64,000 bases of DNA, taken from the NCBI RefSeq assembly GCF_014653115.1, contig NZ_BNAD01000001.1, forward strand, positions 682,001 through 746,000, written 5' to 3'. The notes beneath the pieces are model-generated. The model saw nothing but the letters and a program-made list of their open reading frames with translations, had not been told where the DNA came from and did not search any database. The DNA comes from Nocardioides flavus (ex Wang et al. 2016). Its GTDB lineage: Bacteria > Actinomycetota > Actinomycetes > Propionibacteriales > Nocardioidaceae. Both the position numbers and the translations under genes were made by a program. Below, one piece after another: positions 15,910 through 24,672 of this stretch (the stretch's first letter is position 1; every line of letters starts with the position of its first letter).

Positions 15910-17052
15910 CTAGCGCTCGCGCTGCGCCGCCCACTCCTCGCGCAGGAGCGCGTACTCGTACGAGCTGGTCCAGGTGCCCTTGGACCAGAAGTCCGCGACG
16001 CGGTCGACCTCACGCCGCATGCCGAGCCGCTCGCAGAGCGCCGCGGACCGGTCGTTGCGGGCGTCGAGGTTGGCCACGACCCGCCGCAGCCCGTAGTGCT
16101 CGAAGCCCAGGCGCAGCACCGCCCGTGCGGCCTCCGTGGCGTAGCCGTGGCCGCCGTGACCGGGCAGGACCGTCCAGCCGATCTCGCCCTCGCTGAGCCC
16201 GGTGCCCTGCAGGTGGAGCAGCGAGTCGCCGACGACGGTGCCGTCGTGGGTGGTGACCACGAGGCTGACGAACGCTGGGTCGGCCGCCGAGGTCCGGCGG
16301 CGCACCATCTCGAGGACCTCCGCGCGGTTCATCGGCCGGCTGAGCAGCAGGCTCGTCCATTGCTCGGAGGCCCACGCCTCGACGAACGCCTCCGCGTCCG
16401 AAGGCTCGTACGGGCGCAGCACCAGCCGCTCGGTGCGCAGCGGCCAGTCCGGCGGGACGGGGGTGAGGAACTCGGCACGCGGGCCGTCGACCCACTGGTC
16501 ACGGGCCGTCGGCCCGGCGAACCGCAGCCGGTCGTACGCCGTCATCGGCCGCAGCAGGAAGTCGAGGCCCGGCACGCCGAGGACGCCGTCGACGGCCTCG
16601 CCGAGCATCCCGCGGGCGACGCCGTCGTGCGGGTCGCGCCGGAGCAGGTCCACGGCGGCGACCGCCTCGGCGATGCGTTCGGCCCGCTGGCGGATCCGGA
16701 CCGGGTTGACCTCGTTCAGGCCGACGTGCTGTCCCGACAGGTAGGCCACCCACTCCTGCTCCCCGGTGGTCGCGTCGCCCTCCCAGAACGCCACGAACCA
16801 GTCGTGCAACCGGTCGAGACCGCCGGCGACCTCGGCGAGCGCCCCGTGGTCGACGGGCACCATCGGCGTGCCGTCGCGCAGGACGTACGACGGCAGCGGG
16901 AGCAGGCCGTCGAGCATCAGCCGCATCGCCTCCGGCGGCGCGGCCACGAAGCCGTCCCGGACGTAGGCGTCGTCCTCCGCGGTCATCGGGTGGTCGCCGT
17001 TGACGGCGACGAAGCGGTCGTGGACCGCCTGCCTCAGCGTGTCATCTCCCAC
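15910..17052 (-). CDS. DUF6058-like domain fused to a GNAT acetyltransferase
   Basis: About 380 residues. The N-terminal about 200 resemble DUF6058 (DDAYVRDGFV, LPLPSYVLRDGTPMVPVDH, YLSGQHVGLNEVNP). The C-terminal about 175 are a RimJ/RimL-type GNAT domain: RLVLRPYEPSDAEAF, IGWTVLPGHGGHGYATEAAR (acetyl-CoA loop) and VVANLDARNDRSAALCERLG. The substrate is unknown. The start used, GTG at 17052, overlaps the upstream GDT1 gene by 19 bp; the ATG inside that overlap is out of frame. The fusion is unusual in that each half normally occurs alone. Confidence 0.7.
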   Translation of the reverse strand: MGDDTLRQAVHDRFVAVNGDHPMTAEDDAYVRDGFVAAPPEAMRLMLDGLLPLPSYVLRDGTPMVPVDHGALAEVAGGLDRLHDWFVAFWEGDATTGEQEWVAYLSGQHVGLNEVNPVRIRQRAERIAEAVAAVDLLRRDPHDGVARGMLGEAVDGVLGVPGLDFLLRPMTAYDRLRFAGPTARDQWVDGPRAEFLTPVPPDWPLRTERLVLRPYEPSDAEAFVEAWASEQWTSLLLSRPMNRAEVLEMVRRRTSAADPAFVSLVVTTHDGTVVGDSLLHLQGTGLSEGEIGWTVLPGHGGHGYATEAARAVLRLGFEHYGLRRVVANLDARNDRSAALCERLGMRREVDRVADFWSKGTWTSSYEYALLREEWAAQRER

Positions 17053-17639
17053 ACGGTCAAGGCTGCCATGAAGACGCAGACCGCCGCACCGACATAGTGG
17101 AGCACCGAGAGCCGTACGCGCTGCAGGAGCAGGCGGCCGACGACGACGGCCAGGCCGGACACGGCGAGCAGCGCGCCCCAGGCGCCCAGGAACACCGACA
17201 CCGGGTCGTCGTACTTGGCGACGAGCGAGATCGTCAGCAGCTGCGACAGGTCGCCCCACTCGGCGGCGAACAGCACCAGGAACGAGGTCGCGACGACGCG
17301 GAAGCCCTGCGCGCCCGTGTCGGCCTTCGCGGCGTACTCGTCCTCCTGCGCGCCCTCGTCGGTGTCCGCCGTGCGGGCTGCGCGGAACAGGATCACCGCA
17401 CCGATCAGGAACATCAGCGCGGCGACCGTGCTCACCAGCCGGTCGGGCAGGAAGGAGGCGGCCGTGCCGAGGCCGACCGCGACGCCGGTCTGCACGAAGA
17501 ACGCGAGGGCGACGCCGAGCCACACGAAGAGCGGGCGCATCTTGGTCGACATCACCAGGGTGGCGATGAAGGTCTTGTCGGGCAGCTCGACGACGAAGAT
17601 GGCGCCGAACGCGAGCGCCACCACGAGGAGATCGATCAC
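17034..17639 (-). CDS. TMEM165/GDT1 family cation transporter
   Basis: A 201-residue membrane protein with the two signature motifs of the UPF0016 family: VVELPDKTFIATL in the first half and FAAEWGDLSQLLTI in the second, within an inverted repeat of three helices each. A charged cytoplasmic loop (ADTDEGAQEDEYAAK) separates the halves. Relatives transport Mn2+ or Ca2+ out of the cytosol. GTG at 17639 has no clear ribosome binding site, but pheA ends 33 bp upstream on the same strand, so read-through translation is likely. It is the second probable Mn-handling gene in the window after terC. Confidence 0.85.
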   Translation of the reverse strand: MIDLLVVALAFGAIFVVELPDKTFIATLVMSTKMRPLFVWLGVALAFFVQTGVAVGLGTAASFLPDRLVSTVAALMFLIGAVILFRAARTADTDEGAQEDEYAAKADTGAQGFRVVATSFLVLFAAEWGDLSQLLTISLVAKYDDPVSVFLGAWGALLAVSGLAVVVGRLLLQRVRLSVLHYVGAAVCVFMAALTVWEMTR

Positions 17640-17672
17640 CGGGCGAGTGTCGCAGTCACTCCGCGCGACCGG

Positions 17673-18512
17673 CTATTCGGCGCGGAAGGCGTCGGCGGGG
17701 TAGACGCCGAGCACCTTGACCTCGGTGGTGAAGAAGGCGAGCTCCTCCAGCGCGTTGCGCACCGGCGGGTCGTCAGGGTGCCCGTCGACCTCGGCGAGGA
17801 ACTGGGTCGCGGTGAAGTGCCCGTCGACCATGTAGGACTCGAGCTTGGTCATGTTGACCCCGTTGGTGGCGAAGCCGCCGAGTGCCTTGTAGAGGGCGGC
17901 CGGCAGGTTGCGCACGTTGAAGATGAAGGTGGTCACGACCGGGCCGTCGCCCGCCGGGGCCTGCACGAAGTCACGCGAGAGCACCACGAACCGGGTGGTG
18001 TTGTGGTCCTCGTCCTCGATCTCCTCGCGCAGGACCTCGAGGCCGTAGATCTCGGCGGCGAGCGGCGGCGCGATGGCGGCCTGCGTCGGGTCGCCGGACT
18101 CGGCGACCTCGCGCGCGGCACCGGCGGTGTCGCCCGCGACGACCGGCGTCAGGCCGAGCTCGCGGATGACCCCGCGGCACTGGCCGAGGGCGTGGACGTG
18201 GCTGTGCACGGTGCGCAGGGAGTCGATGCTCGCCTCCGGCAGCGCCATCAGGGAGAACTGGATGCGCAGGAACCGCTCGCCCACGATGTGCAGGTCCGAG
18301 GTCGGCAGGAAGTGGTGGATGTCGGCCACCCGGCCGGCGATCGAGTTGTCGATCGGGATCATCGCCAGGTCGGCCTCGCCGGACTCGACGGCGGCGAAGG
18401 CGTCCTCGAACGACGCGCACGCCAGCGGCTTCCAGTCGGGGTAGGCCTGCTGGCAGACCAGGTGGGAGTTGGCGCCGGGCTCTCCCTGGTAGGCGATCCG
18501 TCGGGCAGTCAC
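17673..18512 (-). CDS. pheA: Prephenate dehydratase
   Basis: A 279-residue enzyme of phenylalanine biosynthesis, converting prephenate to phenylpyruvate. The catalytic domain starts RRIAYQGEPGANSH, has IPIDNSIAGRV and ends with NTTRFVVL, carrying the Thr-Arg-Phe motif required for catalysis. A C-terminal ACT domain (about residues 195-275, TTFIFNVRNLPAALYKALGGF and KLESYMVDG) provides Phe feedback. It is the monofunctional type, without chorismate mutase. GTG at 18512. It heads a leftward run of closely spaced genes. Confidence 0.93.
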   Translation of the reverse strand: MTARRIAYQGEPGANSHLVCQQAYPDWKPLACASFEDAFAAVESGEADLAMIPIDNSIAGRVADIHHFLPTSDLHIVGERFLRIQFSLMALPEASIDSLRTVHSHVHALGQCRGVIRELGLTPVVAGDTAGAAREVAESGDPTQAAIAPPLAAEIYGLEVLREEIEDEDHNTTRFVVLSRDFVQAPAGDGPVVTTFIFNVRNLPAALYKALGGFATNGVNMTKLESYMVDGHFTATQFLAEVDGHPDDPPVRNALEELAFFTTEVKVLGVYPADAFRAE

Positions 18513-18581
18513 GTGGTCGAGTCTGTCACCACCGGCCGTGTCCGACGGGCCGTGACCAGCCGCCGAACATAGGGTCGCCCC

Positions 18582-18974
18582 ATGCTCGATGTGCTCGCCC
18601 TCGTCCTCGCCGCCGTGGCCCTCGCGGGCGCCGGCCTCGCCCTGCGTCGTACGACCGCGCGCCCCGCCGCGGACGGCGTCGACGCGCTGCCCGAGGACGT
18701 GCACGGCCTGCGGCAGGAGGTCGCCGCGCTCAAGGCCGAGAACGCCGACGCGCTGCGCCACCTCTCGGTGGTGCGCTACGACGCGTTCGGCGACGTCGGC
18801 GGCCACCTGAGCTGGAGCCTCGCCGTCCTCGACGACGCCGGTCACGGGGTGGTGCTCACCTCGATCCACGGCCGCAGCGAGGCCCGTACGTACGCCAAGT
18901 CGATCTCCTCGTGGTCGTGCGAGCAGCAGCTCTCGCCCGAGGAGGAGGAGGCGATCGAGCACGCCCGTCCCTGA
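18582..18974 (+). CDS. DUF4446 family protein
   Basis: A 130-residue protein. One N-terminal membrane anchor (LDVLALVLAAVALAGAGLAL) is followed by a short coiled-coil-like helix (LRQEVAALKAENADAL) and the conserved core VVRYDAFGDVGGHLSWSLAVL and SIHGRSEARTYAKSI. It is widespread in Gram-positive bacteria, often near sporulation or replication-partition genes elsewhere; function unknown. ATG at 18582, divergent from pheA with a 69-bp gap. Confidence 0.85.
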   Translation: MLDVLALVLAAVALAGAGLALRRTTARPAADGVDALPEDVHGLRQEVAALKAENADALRHLSVVRYDAFGDVGGHLSWSLAVLDDAGHGVVLTSIHGRSEARTYAKSISSWSCEQQLSPEEEEAIEHARP

Positions 18975-18987
18975 CCGACGCGCCGTG

Positions 18988-19111
18988 GTGGCGGCAGATC
19001 GCAGGTCTGATGGGCGCTGTGGCGCAATGTGCCGCCACCTCAGCCGGCCGGGTGGTGGGGGTGGCGGCAGATCGCAGGTCCGGTGGGCGCTTTGGCGCAA
19101 TGTGCCGCCAC
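18988..19111. repeat. Doublet of a 51-bp palindromic repeat, family B
   Basis: Two copies (18988-19038 and 19061-19111) agree at 48 of 51 positions and start 73 bp apart. Each is bounded by perfect 9-base arms GTGGCGGCA and TGCCGCCAC and contains inner GCGC repeats. They fill the gap between convergent DUF4446 and lipid-kinase genes. The layout resembles REP/BIME doublets. They could also serve as bidirectional terminators. Confidence 0.8.
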
Positions 19112-19144
19112 CCCCGGCGGCTCGGAGGAGGCCGCGCTCGGACG

Positions 19145-20719
19145 TCAGCGCGGCACGCGCACCAGCAGCCGCCCGTGGATGCACTCCATCCACAGCTCGC
19201 GGCCCTCGCCGATGGAGTCGCCGTCGAGCTGGCGCGGGGTGTCGGAGGACGCCTTCACCCGCACGCGCGATCCGGTGCGGCGGTCGAGCGTCTCGTCGAC
19301 GATGGTGCTCTTGCGCAGCACGCGCATCGCCACGGTGATCCAGGACAGGAACTGGCGCGGGTGGATGATCACCACGTCGAGGATGCCGTCGTCGATCGTG
19401 GCGTCGGGCAGCAGCGGCATGCCGGCCTGCAGGAAGCCGACGTTGCCGACCACGACCGTACGGGCGCGGTGGACGGTGGGCTCCTGGTCGTCGATCTGGA
19501 CCTCGACCTTGATGGCGGGGAACATCAGCGACTTCAGCCCGGCGACGACGTAGGCCACCCAGCCGATCCTCTTCTTGATGTCCTCGTTGACGCCCTCCAT
19601 GATCGCGGCGTCGAAGCCCATTCCGGCCATCACCATGAAGTGCGTGTCCTCGATGCCGTCGCCGCCGACCTTGACCAGGTCGATCGCGCGGTCCTGGCCG
19701 TTGAGGGCGACGTCGATCGCCGAGCGCAGGTAGAGCGGGACGTCGAGGTTGCGGGCCAGCAGGTTGCCGGTGCCGGCGGGGATGATCCCGACCGGGATCC
19801 CGGTGCCCGCCAGCTCGGCGCAGACCTCGCGCACGGTGCCGTCGCCGCCGCACACCAGGACGAGGTCCGCACCCGAGACGGCGGCCCGCTCGGCCATGCC
19901 GGTGCCGGGGTCCTCGACGGTGGTGTACTGCCAGGTGGGCTCCGACCAGCCGGACTCCTCGGCCATCGCTGACACGATCGCGCGGAACTGGCCCACGTCC
20001 TCGACCTTGATCGGGTTGAGGATCACCGCCAACCGCTTCTCCGAGGCGTACACCTCGGGCAGCGGCTCCGCCCTGGCCGCGGTCGAGCGCGGCCGCGGGT
20101 CGATGAAGGCGAGCGCGAGCAGGAAGACGCCGACGCCCAGCAGCGACCCGGCGATCACGTCGGTCGGGAAGTGCCGGCCCAGCAGCACGCGGTCCAGGCA
20201 CATCAGCAGCCACCACGCCACGACCACCGCGATGCCCGTACGCCGCAGGCTCGCGCGACGGACGAAGAGCACGAGCAGCATGACGAGGACGGCGGCGAAC
20301 GCGGCTCCCGAGGACGCGTGCCCGGACGGGAAGCTGTTGTTCTCGTGGAGCCCGAGGGTGTCCTGCCAGTCGGGTCGCCCGCGGGCCAGCCAGAGCTTGA
20401 GGACGGTGGTCGCGAGCGCCGTCACCGACATCACCACGACCGTGAGCAGCGCGGCCCAACGCTGGCGGCGCAGCAGGAGCGCGCCGGCGAGCAGCACCGT
20501 GAGGACGGTCATCCCGATCGTGTTGAACGCCACCTCGACGACGCGGAGCACCTCGATGAGGACGGACTGGTCGTCGGCCCAGTCCTCCAGCCGGCGGCCC
20601 TCGACGTCGAAGGCCTCGAGGGCCGACCTGTCGCGGGTCACGAGCCAGGCGAGGGCGCCGAACAGCAGCAGGGCCAGGCCGGCCCCGGTCAGGCTGCGGG
20701 TGCGGGAGGCGGGAGTCAC
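19145..20719 (-). CDS. PAP2 phosphatase fused to a diacylglycerol/lipid kinase
   Basis: About 524 residues. The N-terminal membrane half is a PAP2-type lipid phosphatase with all three active-site motifs: KLWLARGRP, SFPSGHASSG and DRVLLGRHFPTDV. The C-terminal half is a DAGK/LCB5-type kinase: RLAVILNPIKVED, LVCGGDGTVREV and IPAGTGNLLARNLD. Together they could phosphorylate and dephosphorylate lipid or polyprenyl intermediates at the membrane; which substrate is not clear. Bifunctional proteins of this order occur in actinobacteria. GTG at 20719 places the first helix correctly. Confidence 0.9.
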   Translation of the reverse strand: MTPASRTRSLTGAGLALLLFGALAWLVTRDRSALEAFDVEGRRLEDWADDQSVLIEVLRVVEVAFNTIGMTVLTVLLAGALLLRRQRWAALLTVVVMSVTALATTVLKLWLARGRPDWQDTLGLHENNSFPSGHASSGAAFAAVLVMLLVLFVRRASLRRTGIAVVVAWWLLMCLDRVLLGRHFPTDVIAGSLLGVGVFLLALAFIDPRPRSTAARAEPLPEVYASEKRLAVILNPIKVEDVGQFRAIVSAMAEESGWSEPTWQYTTVEDPGTGMAERAAVSGADLVLVCGGDGTVREVCAELAGTGIPVGIIPAGTGNLLARNLDVPLYLRSAIDVALNGQDRAIDLVKVGGDGIEDTHFMVMAGMGFDAAIMEGVNEDIKKRIGWVAYVVAGLKSLMFPAIKVEVQIDDQEPTVHRARTVVVGNVGFLQAGMPLLPDATIDDGILDVVIIHPRQFLSWITVAMRVLRKSTIVDETLDRRTGSRVRVKASSDTPRQLDGDSIGEGRELWMECIHGRLLVRVPR

Positions 20720-20834
20720 CCGCGAAGTATGACCGCACCGGACCCGGCTCCCCACGCCCGGACGGATAGCCTTGCACCGTGACCCCACCCCACGACGAGC
20801 CTCGCTTCGCTCCCCTCGCCGCAGGGACCCCGAG

Positions 20835-22100
20835 ATGATCGACCCCCGCCTGCTCCGTGACGACCCCGACCGCGTACGCGCCGCCCAGGCCAAGCGCGGG
20901 CTGTCCGACGACGTGGTGGACCGGGCGCTGGCCGCCGACTCCGCGCGGCGGCAGGCGATCGCCGACTTCGAGGCCAGGCGGGCCGAGCAGAAGGCCAGCG
21001 GCGCGCTCGTCGCGAAGGCGCAGGGCGAGGAGAAGCAGTCACTGCTCGCGCAGGTCAAGCAGCTCGCGGCCGGCGTCAAGGAGGCCGAGGCCGCCCGTAC
21101 GAGCGCCGAGGCCGCGTGGGAGGAGGCGATGAAGGCGATCCCCAACATCGCCGACGACGCCGCCCCGGCCGGCGGCGAGGACGACTACACCGTCATCGAG
21201 CAGGTCGGCACGCCCCGCGAGTTCGACTTCGAGCCGCGCGACCACGTCGAGCTCGGGCAGCTGCTCGGCGCCTTCGACCTCGAGCGCGGCGCCAAGGTCA
21301 GCGGCTCGCGCTTCTACTTCCTCACCGGCGTCGGCGCCCAGCTGCAGCTCGCCCTCGTCAACATGGCCATGGACCAGGCCCGCGCGGCCGGCTTCGTCCA
21401 GACGGCCGCCCCCTCGCTGGTGCGCCCGCGCGCCATGGAGGGCACCGGCTTCCTGGGCCAGGCCGCCGACGACGTCTACCGCATCGAGGGTGAGGAGCTC
21501 TACCTCGTCGGCACCTCCGAGGTGGCGATGGCGGCCTACCACTCCGACGAGATCCTCGACGAGGCCTCGCTCCCGCTGCGCTACGCGGCGTTCAGCCCGT
21601 GCTTCCGCAAGGAGGCCGGCTCGCACGGCAAGGACACCCGCGGCATCTGGCGGGTGCACTGGTTCGACAAGGTCGAGATGTTCGTCTACACGACCGTGGA
21701 GGAGTCGTACGCCGAGCACCAGCGCCTGCTGGCGTGGGAGAAGGAGTTCCTCGACAAGCTCGAGCTCTGCTACCGCGTGATCGACACCGCGGCCGGCGAC
21801 CTCGGGCTCAGCGCGTCGCGGAAGTTCGACTGCGAGGCCTGGATCCCGACCCGCCAGGGCTGGGGCGAGCTCACCTCGACGTCCAACTGCACCGAGTTCC
21901 AGGCCCGCCGCCTCGACATCCGCACCCGCGTCGAGGGGCGTACGACGCCGGTCGCGACCCTCAACGGCACCCTCACCGCGGTGACCCGCGCGATCGTCGC
22001 GATCCTGGAGACCCACCAGAACGCCGACGGGTCGGTGACGGTCCCGCAGGCGCTGCGTCCCTACCTCGGCGGCCTCGAGGTCATGAAGCCGATCGCATGA
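20835..22100 (+). CDS. serS: Seryl-tRNA synthetase
   Basis: A 421-residue class II synthetase. The N-terminal helical hairpin arm (residues about 30-100, rich in Ala, Glu and Lys) grips the long variable arm of tRNA-Ser. Motif 2 is [18 protein letters not shown] and motif 3 ends [18 protein letters not shown]. The ATG at 20835 gives the conserved [17 protein letters not shown] start; an in-frame GTG at 20778 would add about 19 residues and is less likely. It heads a four-gene overlapping cluster. The window also holds a tRNA-Ser gene at 43.9 kb. Confidence 0.96.
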   Translation: MIDPRLLRDDPDRVRAAQAKRGLSDDVVDRALAADSARRQAIADFEARRAEQKASGALVAKAQGEEKQSLLAQVKQLAAGVKEAEAARTSAEAAWEEAMKAIPNIADDAAPAGGEDDYTVIEQVGTPREFDFEPRDHVELGQLLGAFDLERGAKVSGSRFYFLTGVGAQLQLALVNMAMDQARAAGFVQTAAPSLVRPRAMEGTGFLGQAADDVYRIEGEELYLVGTSEVAMAAYHSDEILDEASLPLRYAAFSPCFRKEAGSHGKDTRGIWRVHWFDKVEMFVYTTVEESYAEHQRLLAWEKEFLDKLELCYRVIDTAAGDLGLSASRKFDCEAWIPTRQGWGELTSTSNCTEFQARRLDIRTRVEGRTTPVATLNGTLTAVTRAIVAILETHQNADGSVTVPQALRPYLGGLEVMKPIA

Positions 22101-22933
22101 CCGACTGGACCCCCAAGGTCGTCGCCCTCGACATCGACGGCACCCTGCTCAAGTGGGTCGACGGACAGACCGAGGACTACGAGACCATCACCGAGCCGGT
22201 GTACGCCGCGGTCCACCGCGCGCTCGACGCCGGCGCGCACATCGTGCTGTCGAGCGGGCGCTCGCCGCACGGCATGACGCGGATCGCCGACCTCCTCGAC
22301 ATCCCGCGCGAGGAGGCCGACCAGCTGTGGGTGGTGGCCTCCAACGGCGCCGTGGTCTTCCGCTACCCGCCGATGGAGGTCGTCCACGAGGAGACCTTCG
22401 ACGCGGCTCCGGCGGTCGCGGCGGTCCTGGAGCACCACCCCCGCGCGCTCGTCGCCGTCGAGGAGCGTGAGGTCGGGGGCTACCGCGTCAACCGCGTCTT
22501 CCCCGAGGGCGAGCTGTCCGGCGAGCAGGTGATCACCCACGTCGACGACATCGTCGGCGAGCCCGTCAGCCGTGTCATCGTGCGCGACCCCGAGGCCACC
22601 GCCGACGACTTCATCGAGCTCGCCGCCAGGCTCGGCCTCCACGGCACCGACTACGTCGTCGGCTGGACCGCGTGGCTCGACCTCTCCCCGGTCGGGGTGT
22701 CCAAGGCGTCCGGCCTCCAGCACGTCTGCGACAAGCTGGGGCTCTCGGCCGCCGACGTCCTCGCGATCGGCGACGGACGCAACGACATCGAGATGCTGCG
22801 GTGGGCCGGTCGCGGCGTGGCGATGGGCCAGGCCGTCGACGAGGTGAAGGCCGCCGCCGACGACGTGACCGGCTCGGTCCACGACGAGGGCGCGGCGCTC
22901 GAGATGTCGCGCTGGTTCCCGCAGGGCTCGTGA
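22097..22933 (+). CDS. HAD superfamily hydrolase, Cof type (first of two)
   Basis: A 278-residue cytoplasmic phosphatase. Motif I is [11 protein letters not shown], motif II lies in [12 protein letters not shown], the substrate Lys is in [12 protein letters not shown], and motif IV is [13 protein letters not shown]. The C2-type cap lies between. Cof-type HADs act on sugar phosphates or flavin precursors; this substrate is unknown. The start ATG at 22097 overlaps the serS stop (ATGA). It resembles the gene at 23253 in plan, so the two are likely paralogues. Confidence 0.88.
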   Translation: MTDWTPKVVALDIDGTLLKWVDGQTEDYETITEPVYAAVHRALDAGAHIVLSSGRSPHGMTRIADLLDIPREEADQLWVVASNGAVVFRYPPMEVVHEETFDAAPAVAAVLEHHPRALVAVEEREVGGYRVNRVFPEGELSGEQVITHVDDIVGEPVSRVIVRDPEATADDFIELAARLGLHGTDYVVGWTAWLDLSPVGVSKASGLQHVCDKLGLSAADVLAIGDGRNDIEMLRWAGRGVAMGQAVDEVKAAADDVTGSVHDEGAALEMSRWFPQGS

Positions 22934-23256
22934 CCGTGGACGCCGGCCTCACCTTCACCGCCCGGCTCTGGCGGTGGGCCGCGCGCAAGGAGTCCGCCGA
23001 CGTCGACGGGTGGTGCTTCGTCACCCTGCCCGTCGACCTCGCCGACGACGTACGCGAGCGGGCCGGCGAGCCGCGCGGGTTCGGCTCCGTGCGCGTACGG
23101 GCGCGGGTGGGCGAGACCGAGTGGGACACCAGCGTCTTTCCCGACAAGGAGTCCGGCAGCTTCGTGCTGCCGGTGAAGAAGGCGGTCCGGGCGGCGGCGG
23201 GCGTCGCCGAGGGCGACGAGCTCACCGTCACACTGACCCTCCGGGACGTCGCGTGA
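22930..23256 (+). CDS. DUF1905 domain protein
   Basis: A 108-residue protein consisting of one DUF1905 domain: GWCFVTLPVDLADDV, GFGSVRVRARVGETEWDTS, FPDKESGSFVLPVKKAVR and AAGVAEGDELTVTLTL. The domain is a small beta-barrel without known activity. In many bacteria it is joined to a YdeI-like C-terminal domain, which is absent here. GTG at 22930 overlaps the preceding stop by 4 bp, and its own stop overlaps the next GTG, so it is translated within the serS cluster. Confidence 0.85.
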   Translation: MTVDAGLTFTARLWRWAARKESADVDGWCFVTLPVDLADDVRERAGEPRGFGSVRVRARVGETEWDTSVFPDKESGSFVLPVKKAVRAAAGVAEGDELTVTLTLRDVA

Positions 23257-24074
23257 CCGGCACCCCGCGCCTCGTGGCGACCGACCTCGACGGCACCCTG
23301 CTCGGCTCCGAGGGGAGGGTCTCGGCGCGTACACGCGGCGTGCTCGACGAGCTCGACGCCGCCGGGGTGCCCGTCGTCTTCACCACGGGCCGGCCGATCC
23401 GGTGGATGGAGGAGCTGTGGGAGGCGGTCGGCGGGCACGGCCTGGCGATCTGCAGCAACGGGGGCATCGTGTACGACGTGGCGCGCCGCGAGGTGCGCAC
23501 CGCCCGCGCGATCCCGGCCGAGGTGCTGCTCGAGGTCGCGACGATGTTGCGTCGCGAGGTGCCCGGCACGGTGTTCGCGCTGGAGAAGACCACGGGCTTC
23601 GCCAAGGAGCCCGACTTCATGCCGCGGCTGGCGGTCAACCTCTCCGCCGACGTGCCGACGGCCCCGCTGGAGGACCTCGTCGACGGGGACGTCGTCAAGC
23701 TCCTCGCTCGCCATGAGGACCACGAGCCCGAGCCCTACTGGGAGCGCGTCGCCGCGGCGCTCGGCGAGCAGGTGGTGACCACCTGGTCGTCCACCGGCAC
23801 CCTCGTCGAAATCAGCGCCGCCGGCGTCACGAAGGCCACCACCCTCGCGACGGTCGCCTCGGAGATGGGCCTGGGGCCCGAGGACGTGGTCGCGTTCGGC
23901 GACATGCCCAACGACCTGCCGATGCTGGAGTGGGCCGGTACGTCGTACGCGATGGCCAACGCCCACCCGTCGGTGCGCGAGCTCGCCGACCACCTCGCCC
24001 CGCACCACGACGAGGACGGCGTGGCCACGGTGCTGGCCGACCTCTTCGGCCTCTCCGTCGATCTCCCTCGATAG
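23253..24074 (+). CDS. HAD superfamily hydrolase, Cof type (second of two)
   Basis: A 273-residue Cof-type phosphatase. Motif I is LVATDLDGTLLGSEG, motif II FTTGRPIRWM, the Lys is in AGVTKATTLATV, and motif IV VAFGDMPNDLPMLEWAG. ICSNGGIVYD marks the cap junction. Its substrate is unknown. GTG at 23253 overlaps the DUF1905 stop (GTGA). Two HAD enzymes flanking DUF1905 behind serS suggests a house-cleaning or metabolite-repair cluster, which is inference from context only. Confidence 0.88.
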   Translation: MTGTPRLVATDLDGTLLGSEGRVSARTRGVLDELDAAGVPVVFTTGRPIRWMEELWEAVGGHGLAICSNGGIVYDVARREVRTARAIPAEVLLEVATMLRREVPGTVFALEKTTGFAKEPDFMPRLAVNLSADVPTAPLEDLVDGDVVKLLARHEDHEPEPYWERVAAALGEQVVTTWSSTGTLVEISAAGVTKATTLATVASEMGLGPEDVVAFGDMPNDLPMLEWAGTSYAMANAHPSVRELADHLAPHHDEDGVATVLADLFGLSVDLPR

Positions 24075-24084
24075 GCTGCCCGCC

Positions 24085-24657
24085 ATGATCCGCGCCGTAC
24101 GCCTCGCTGCCGCACTGCTGCTCGCGTGCCTCGGGCTGGTCGTCATGGTCCAGGCGCCGGCCTCGGCGGAGTGCACCTGCAAGCCGGGCACCCTCGAGCA
24201 GCAGGTCGAACGCGCCGACGCGGTCTTCATCGCCACCGTCGACAACGTCGAGGTCGCCGGCAACGACCACACCTACGACGTCACCGCCTCCCGTGCCTAC
24301 GCGGGCACGCCCGAGCGCTCGACGCAGGTGTTCTCGGCCGGCGGGCGCAACGCCTGCGGCCTCGGTGAGCTCGGCGTCGGCACGTCGTACGTCTTCCTCG
24401 CCACCGGCAGCGCGGCTCCCTACGAGGCCGACAGCTGCAGCGGCACGAGCGTGGCCAACCCGACCAAGGTCGCCAAGATCGAGAAGCTCCTCGGCGAGGG
24501 CACCTCCGTCGAGCCGCCCCCGCCGCCGACCGCCGAGCGCACGCTCGTGGAGGACGCCCCGCCCGCCGGGTTCGCCCGTACGGCAGCGCCTGGTGCCGCG
24601 GTCGCGATCATCGGCCTGCTCGGCCTCGTCGTCGTACGCCGCGTCGCGCGCCGCTGA
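24085..24657 (+). CDS. Secreted TIMP/netrin-like protein with C-terminal membrane anchor
   Basis: A 190-residue protein. It has a signal peptide (cleavage after ASA near residue 28) and a Cys-rich domain beginning ECTCKPGTLEQQVERADAVFIATV. Later cysteines in NACGLGELGVGTSYVFLATG and EADSCSG give the spacing of TIMP-like NTR folds. A Pro-rich linker (VEPPPPPTAE) and a C-terminal helix (AVAIIGLLGLVVVRRVARR) anchor it to the membrane. Bacterial TIMP-like proteins are uncharacterised, and protease inhibition is not assured. It starts 10 bp after the HAD gene. Confidence 0.75.
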   Translation: MIRAVRLAAALLLACLGLVVMVQAPASAECTCKPGTLEQQVERADAVFIATVDNVEVAGNDHTYDVTASRAYAGTPERSTQVFSAGGRNACGLGELGVGTSYVFLATGSAAPYEADSCSGTSVANPTKVAKIEKLLGEGTSVEPPPPPTAERTLVEDAPPAGFARTAAPGAAVAIIGLLGLVVVRRVARR

Positions 24658-24672
24658 GGGGCCGGTCGGACC

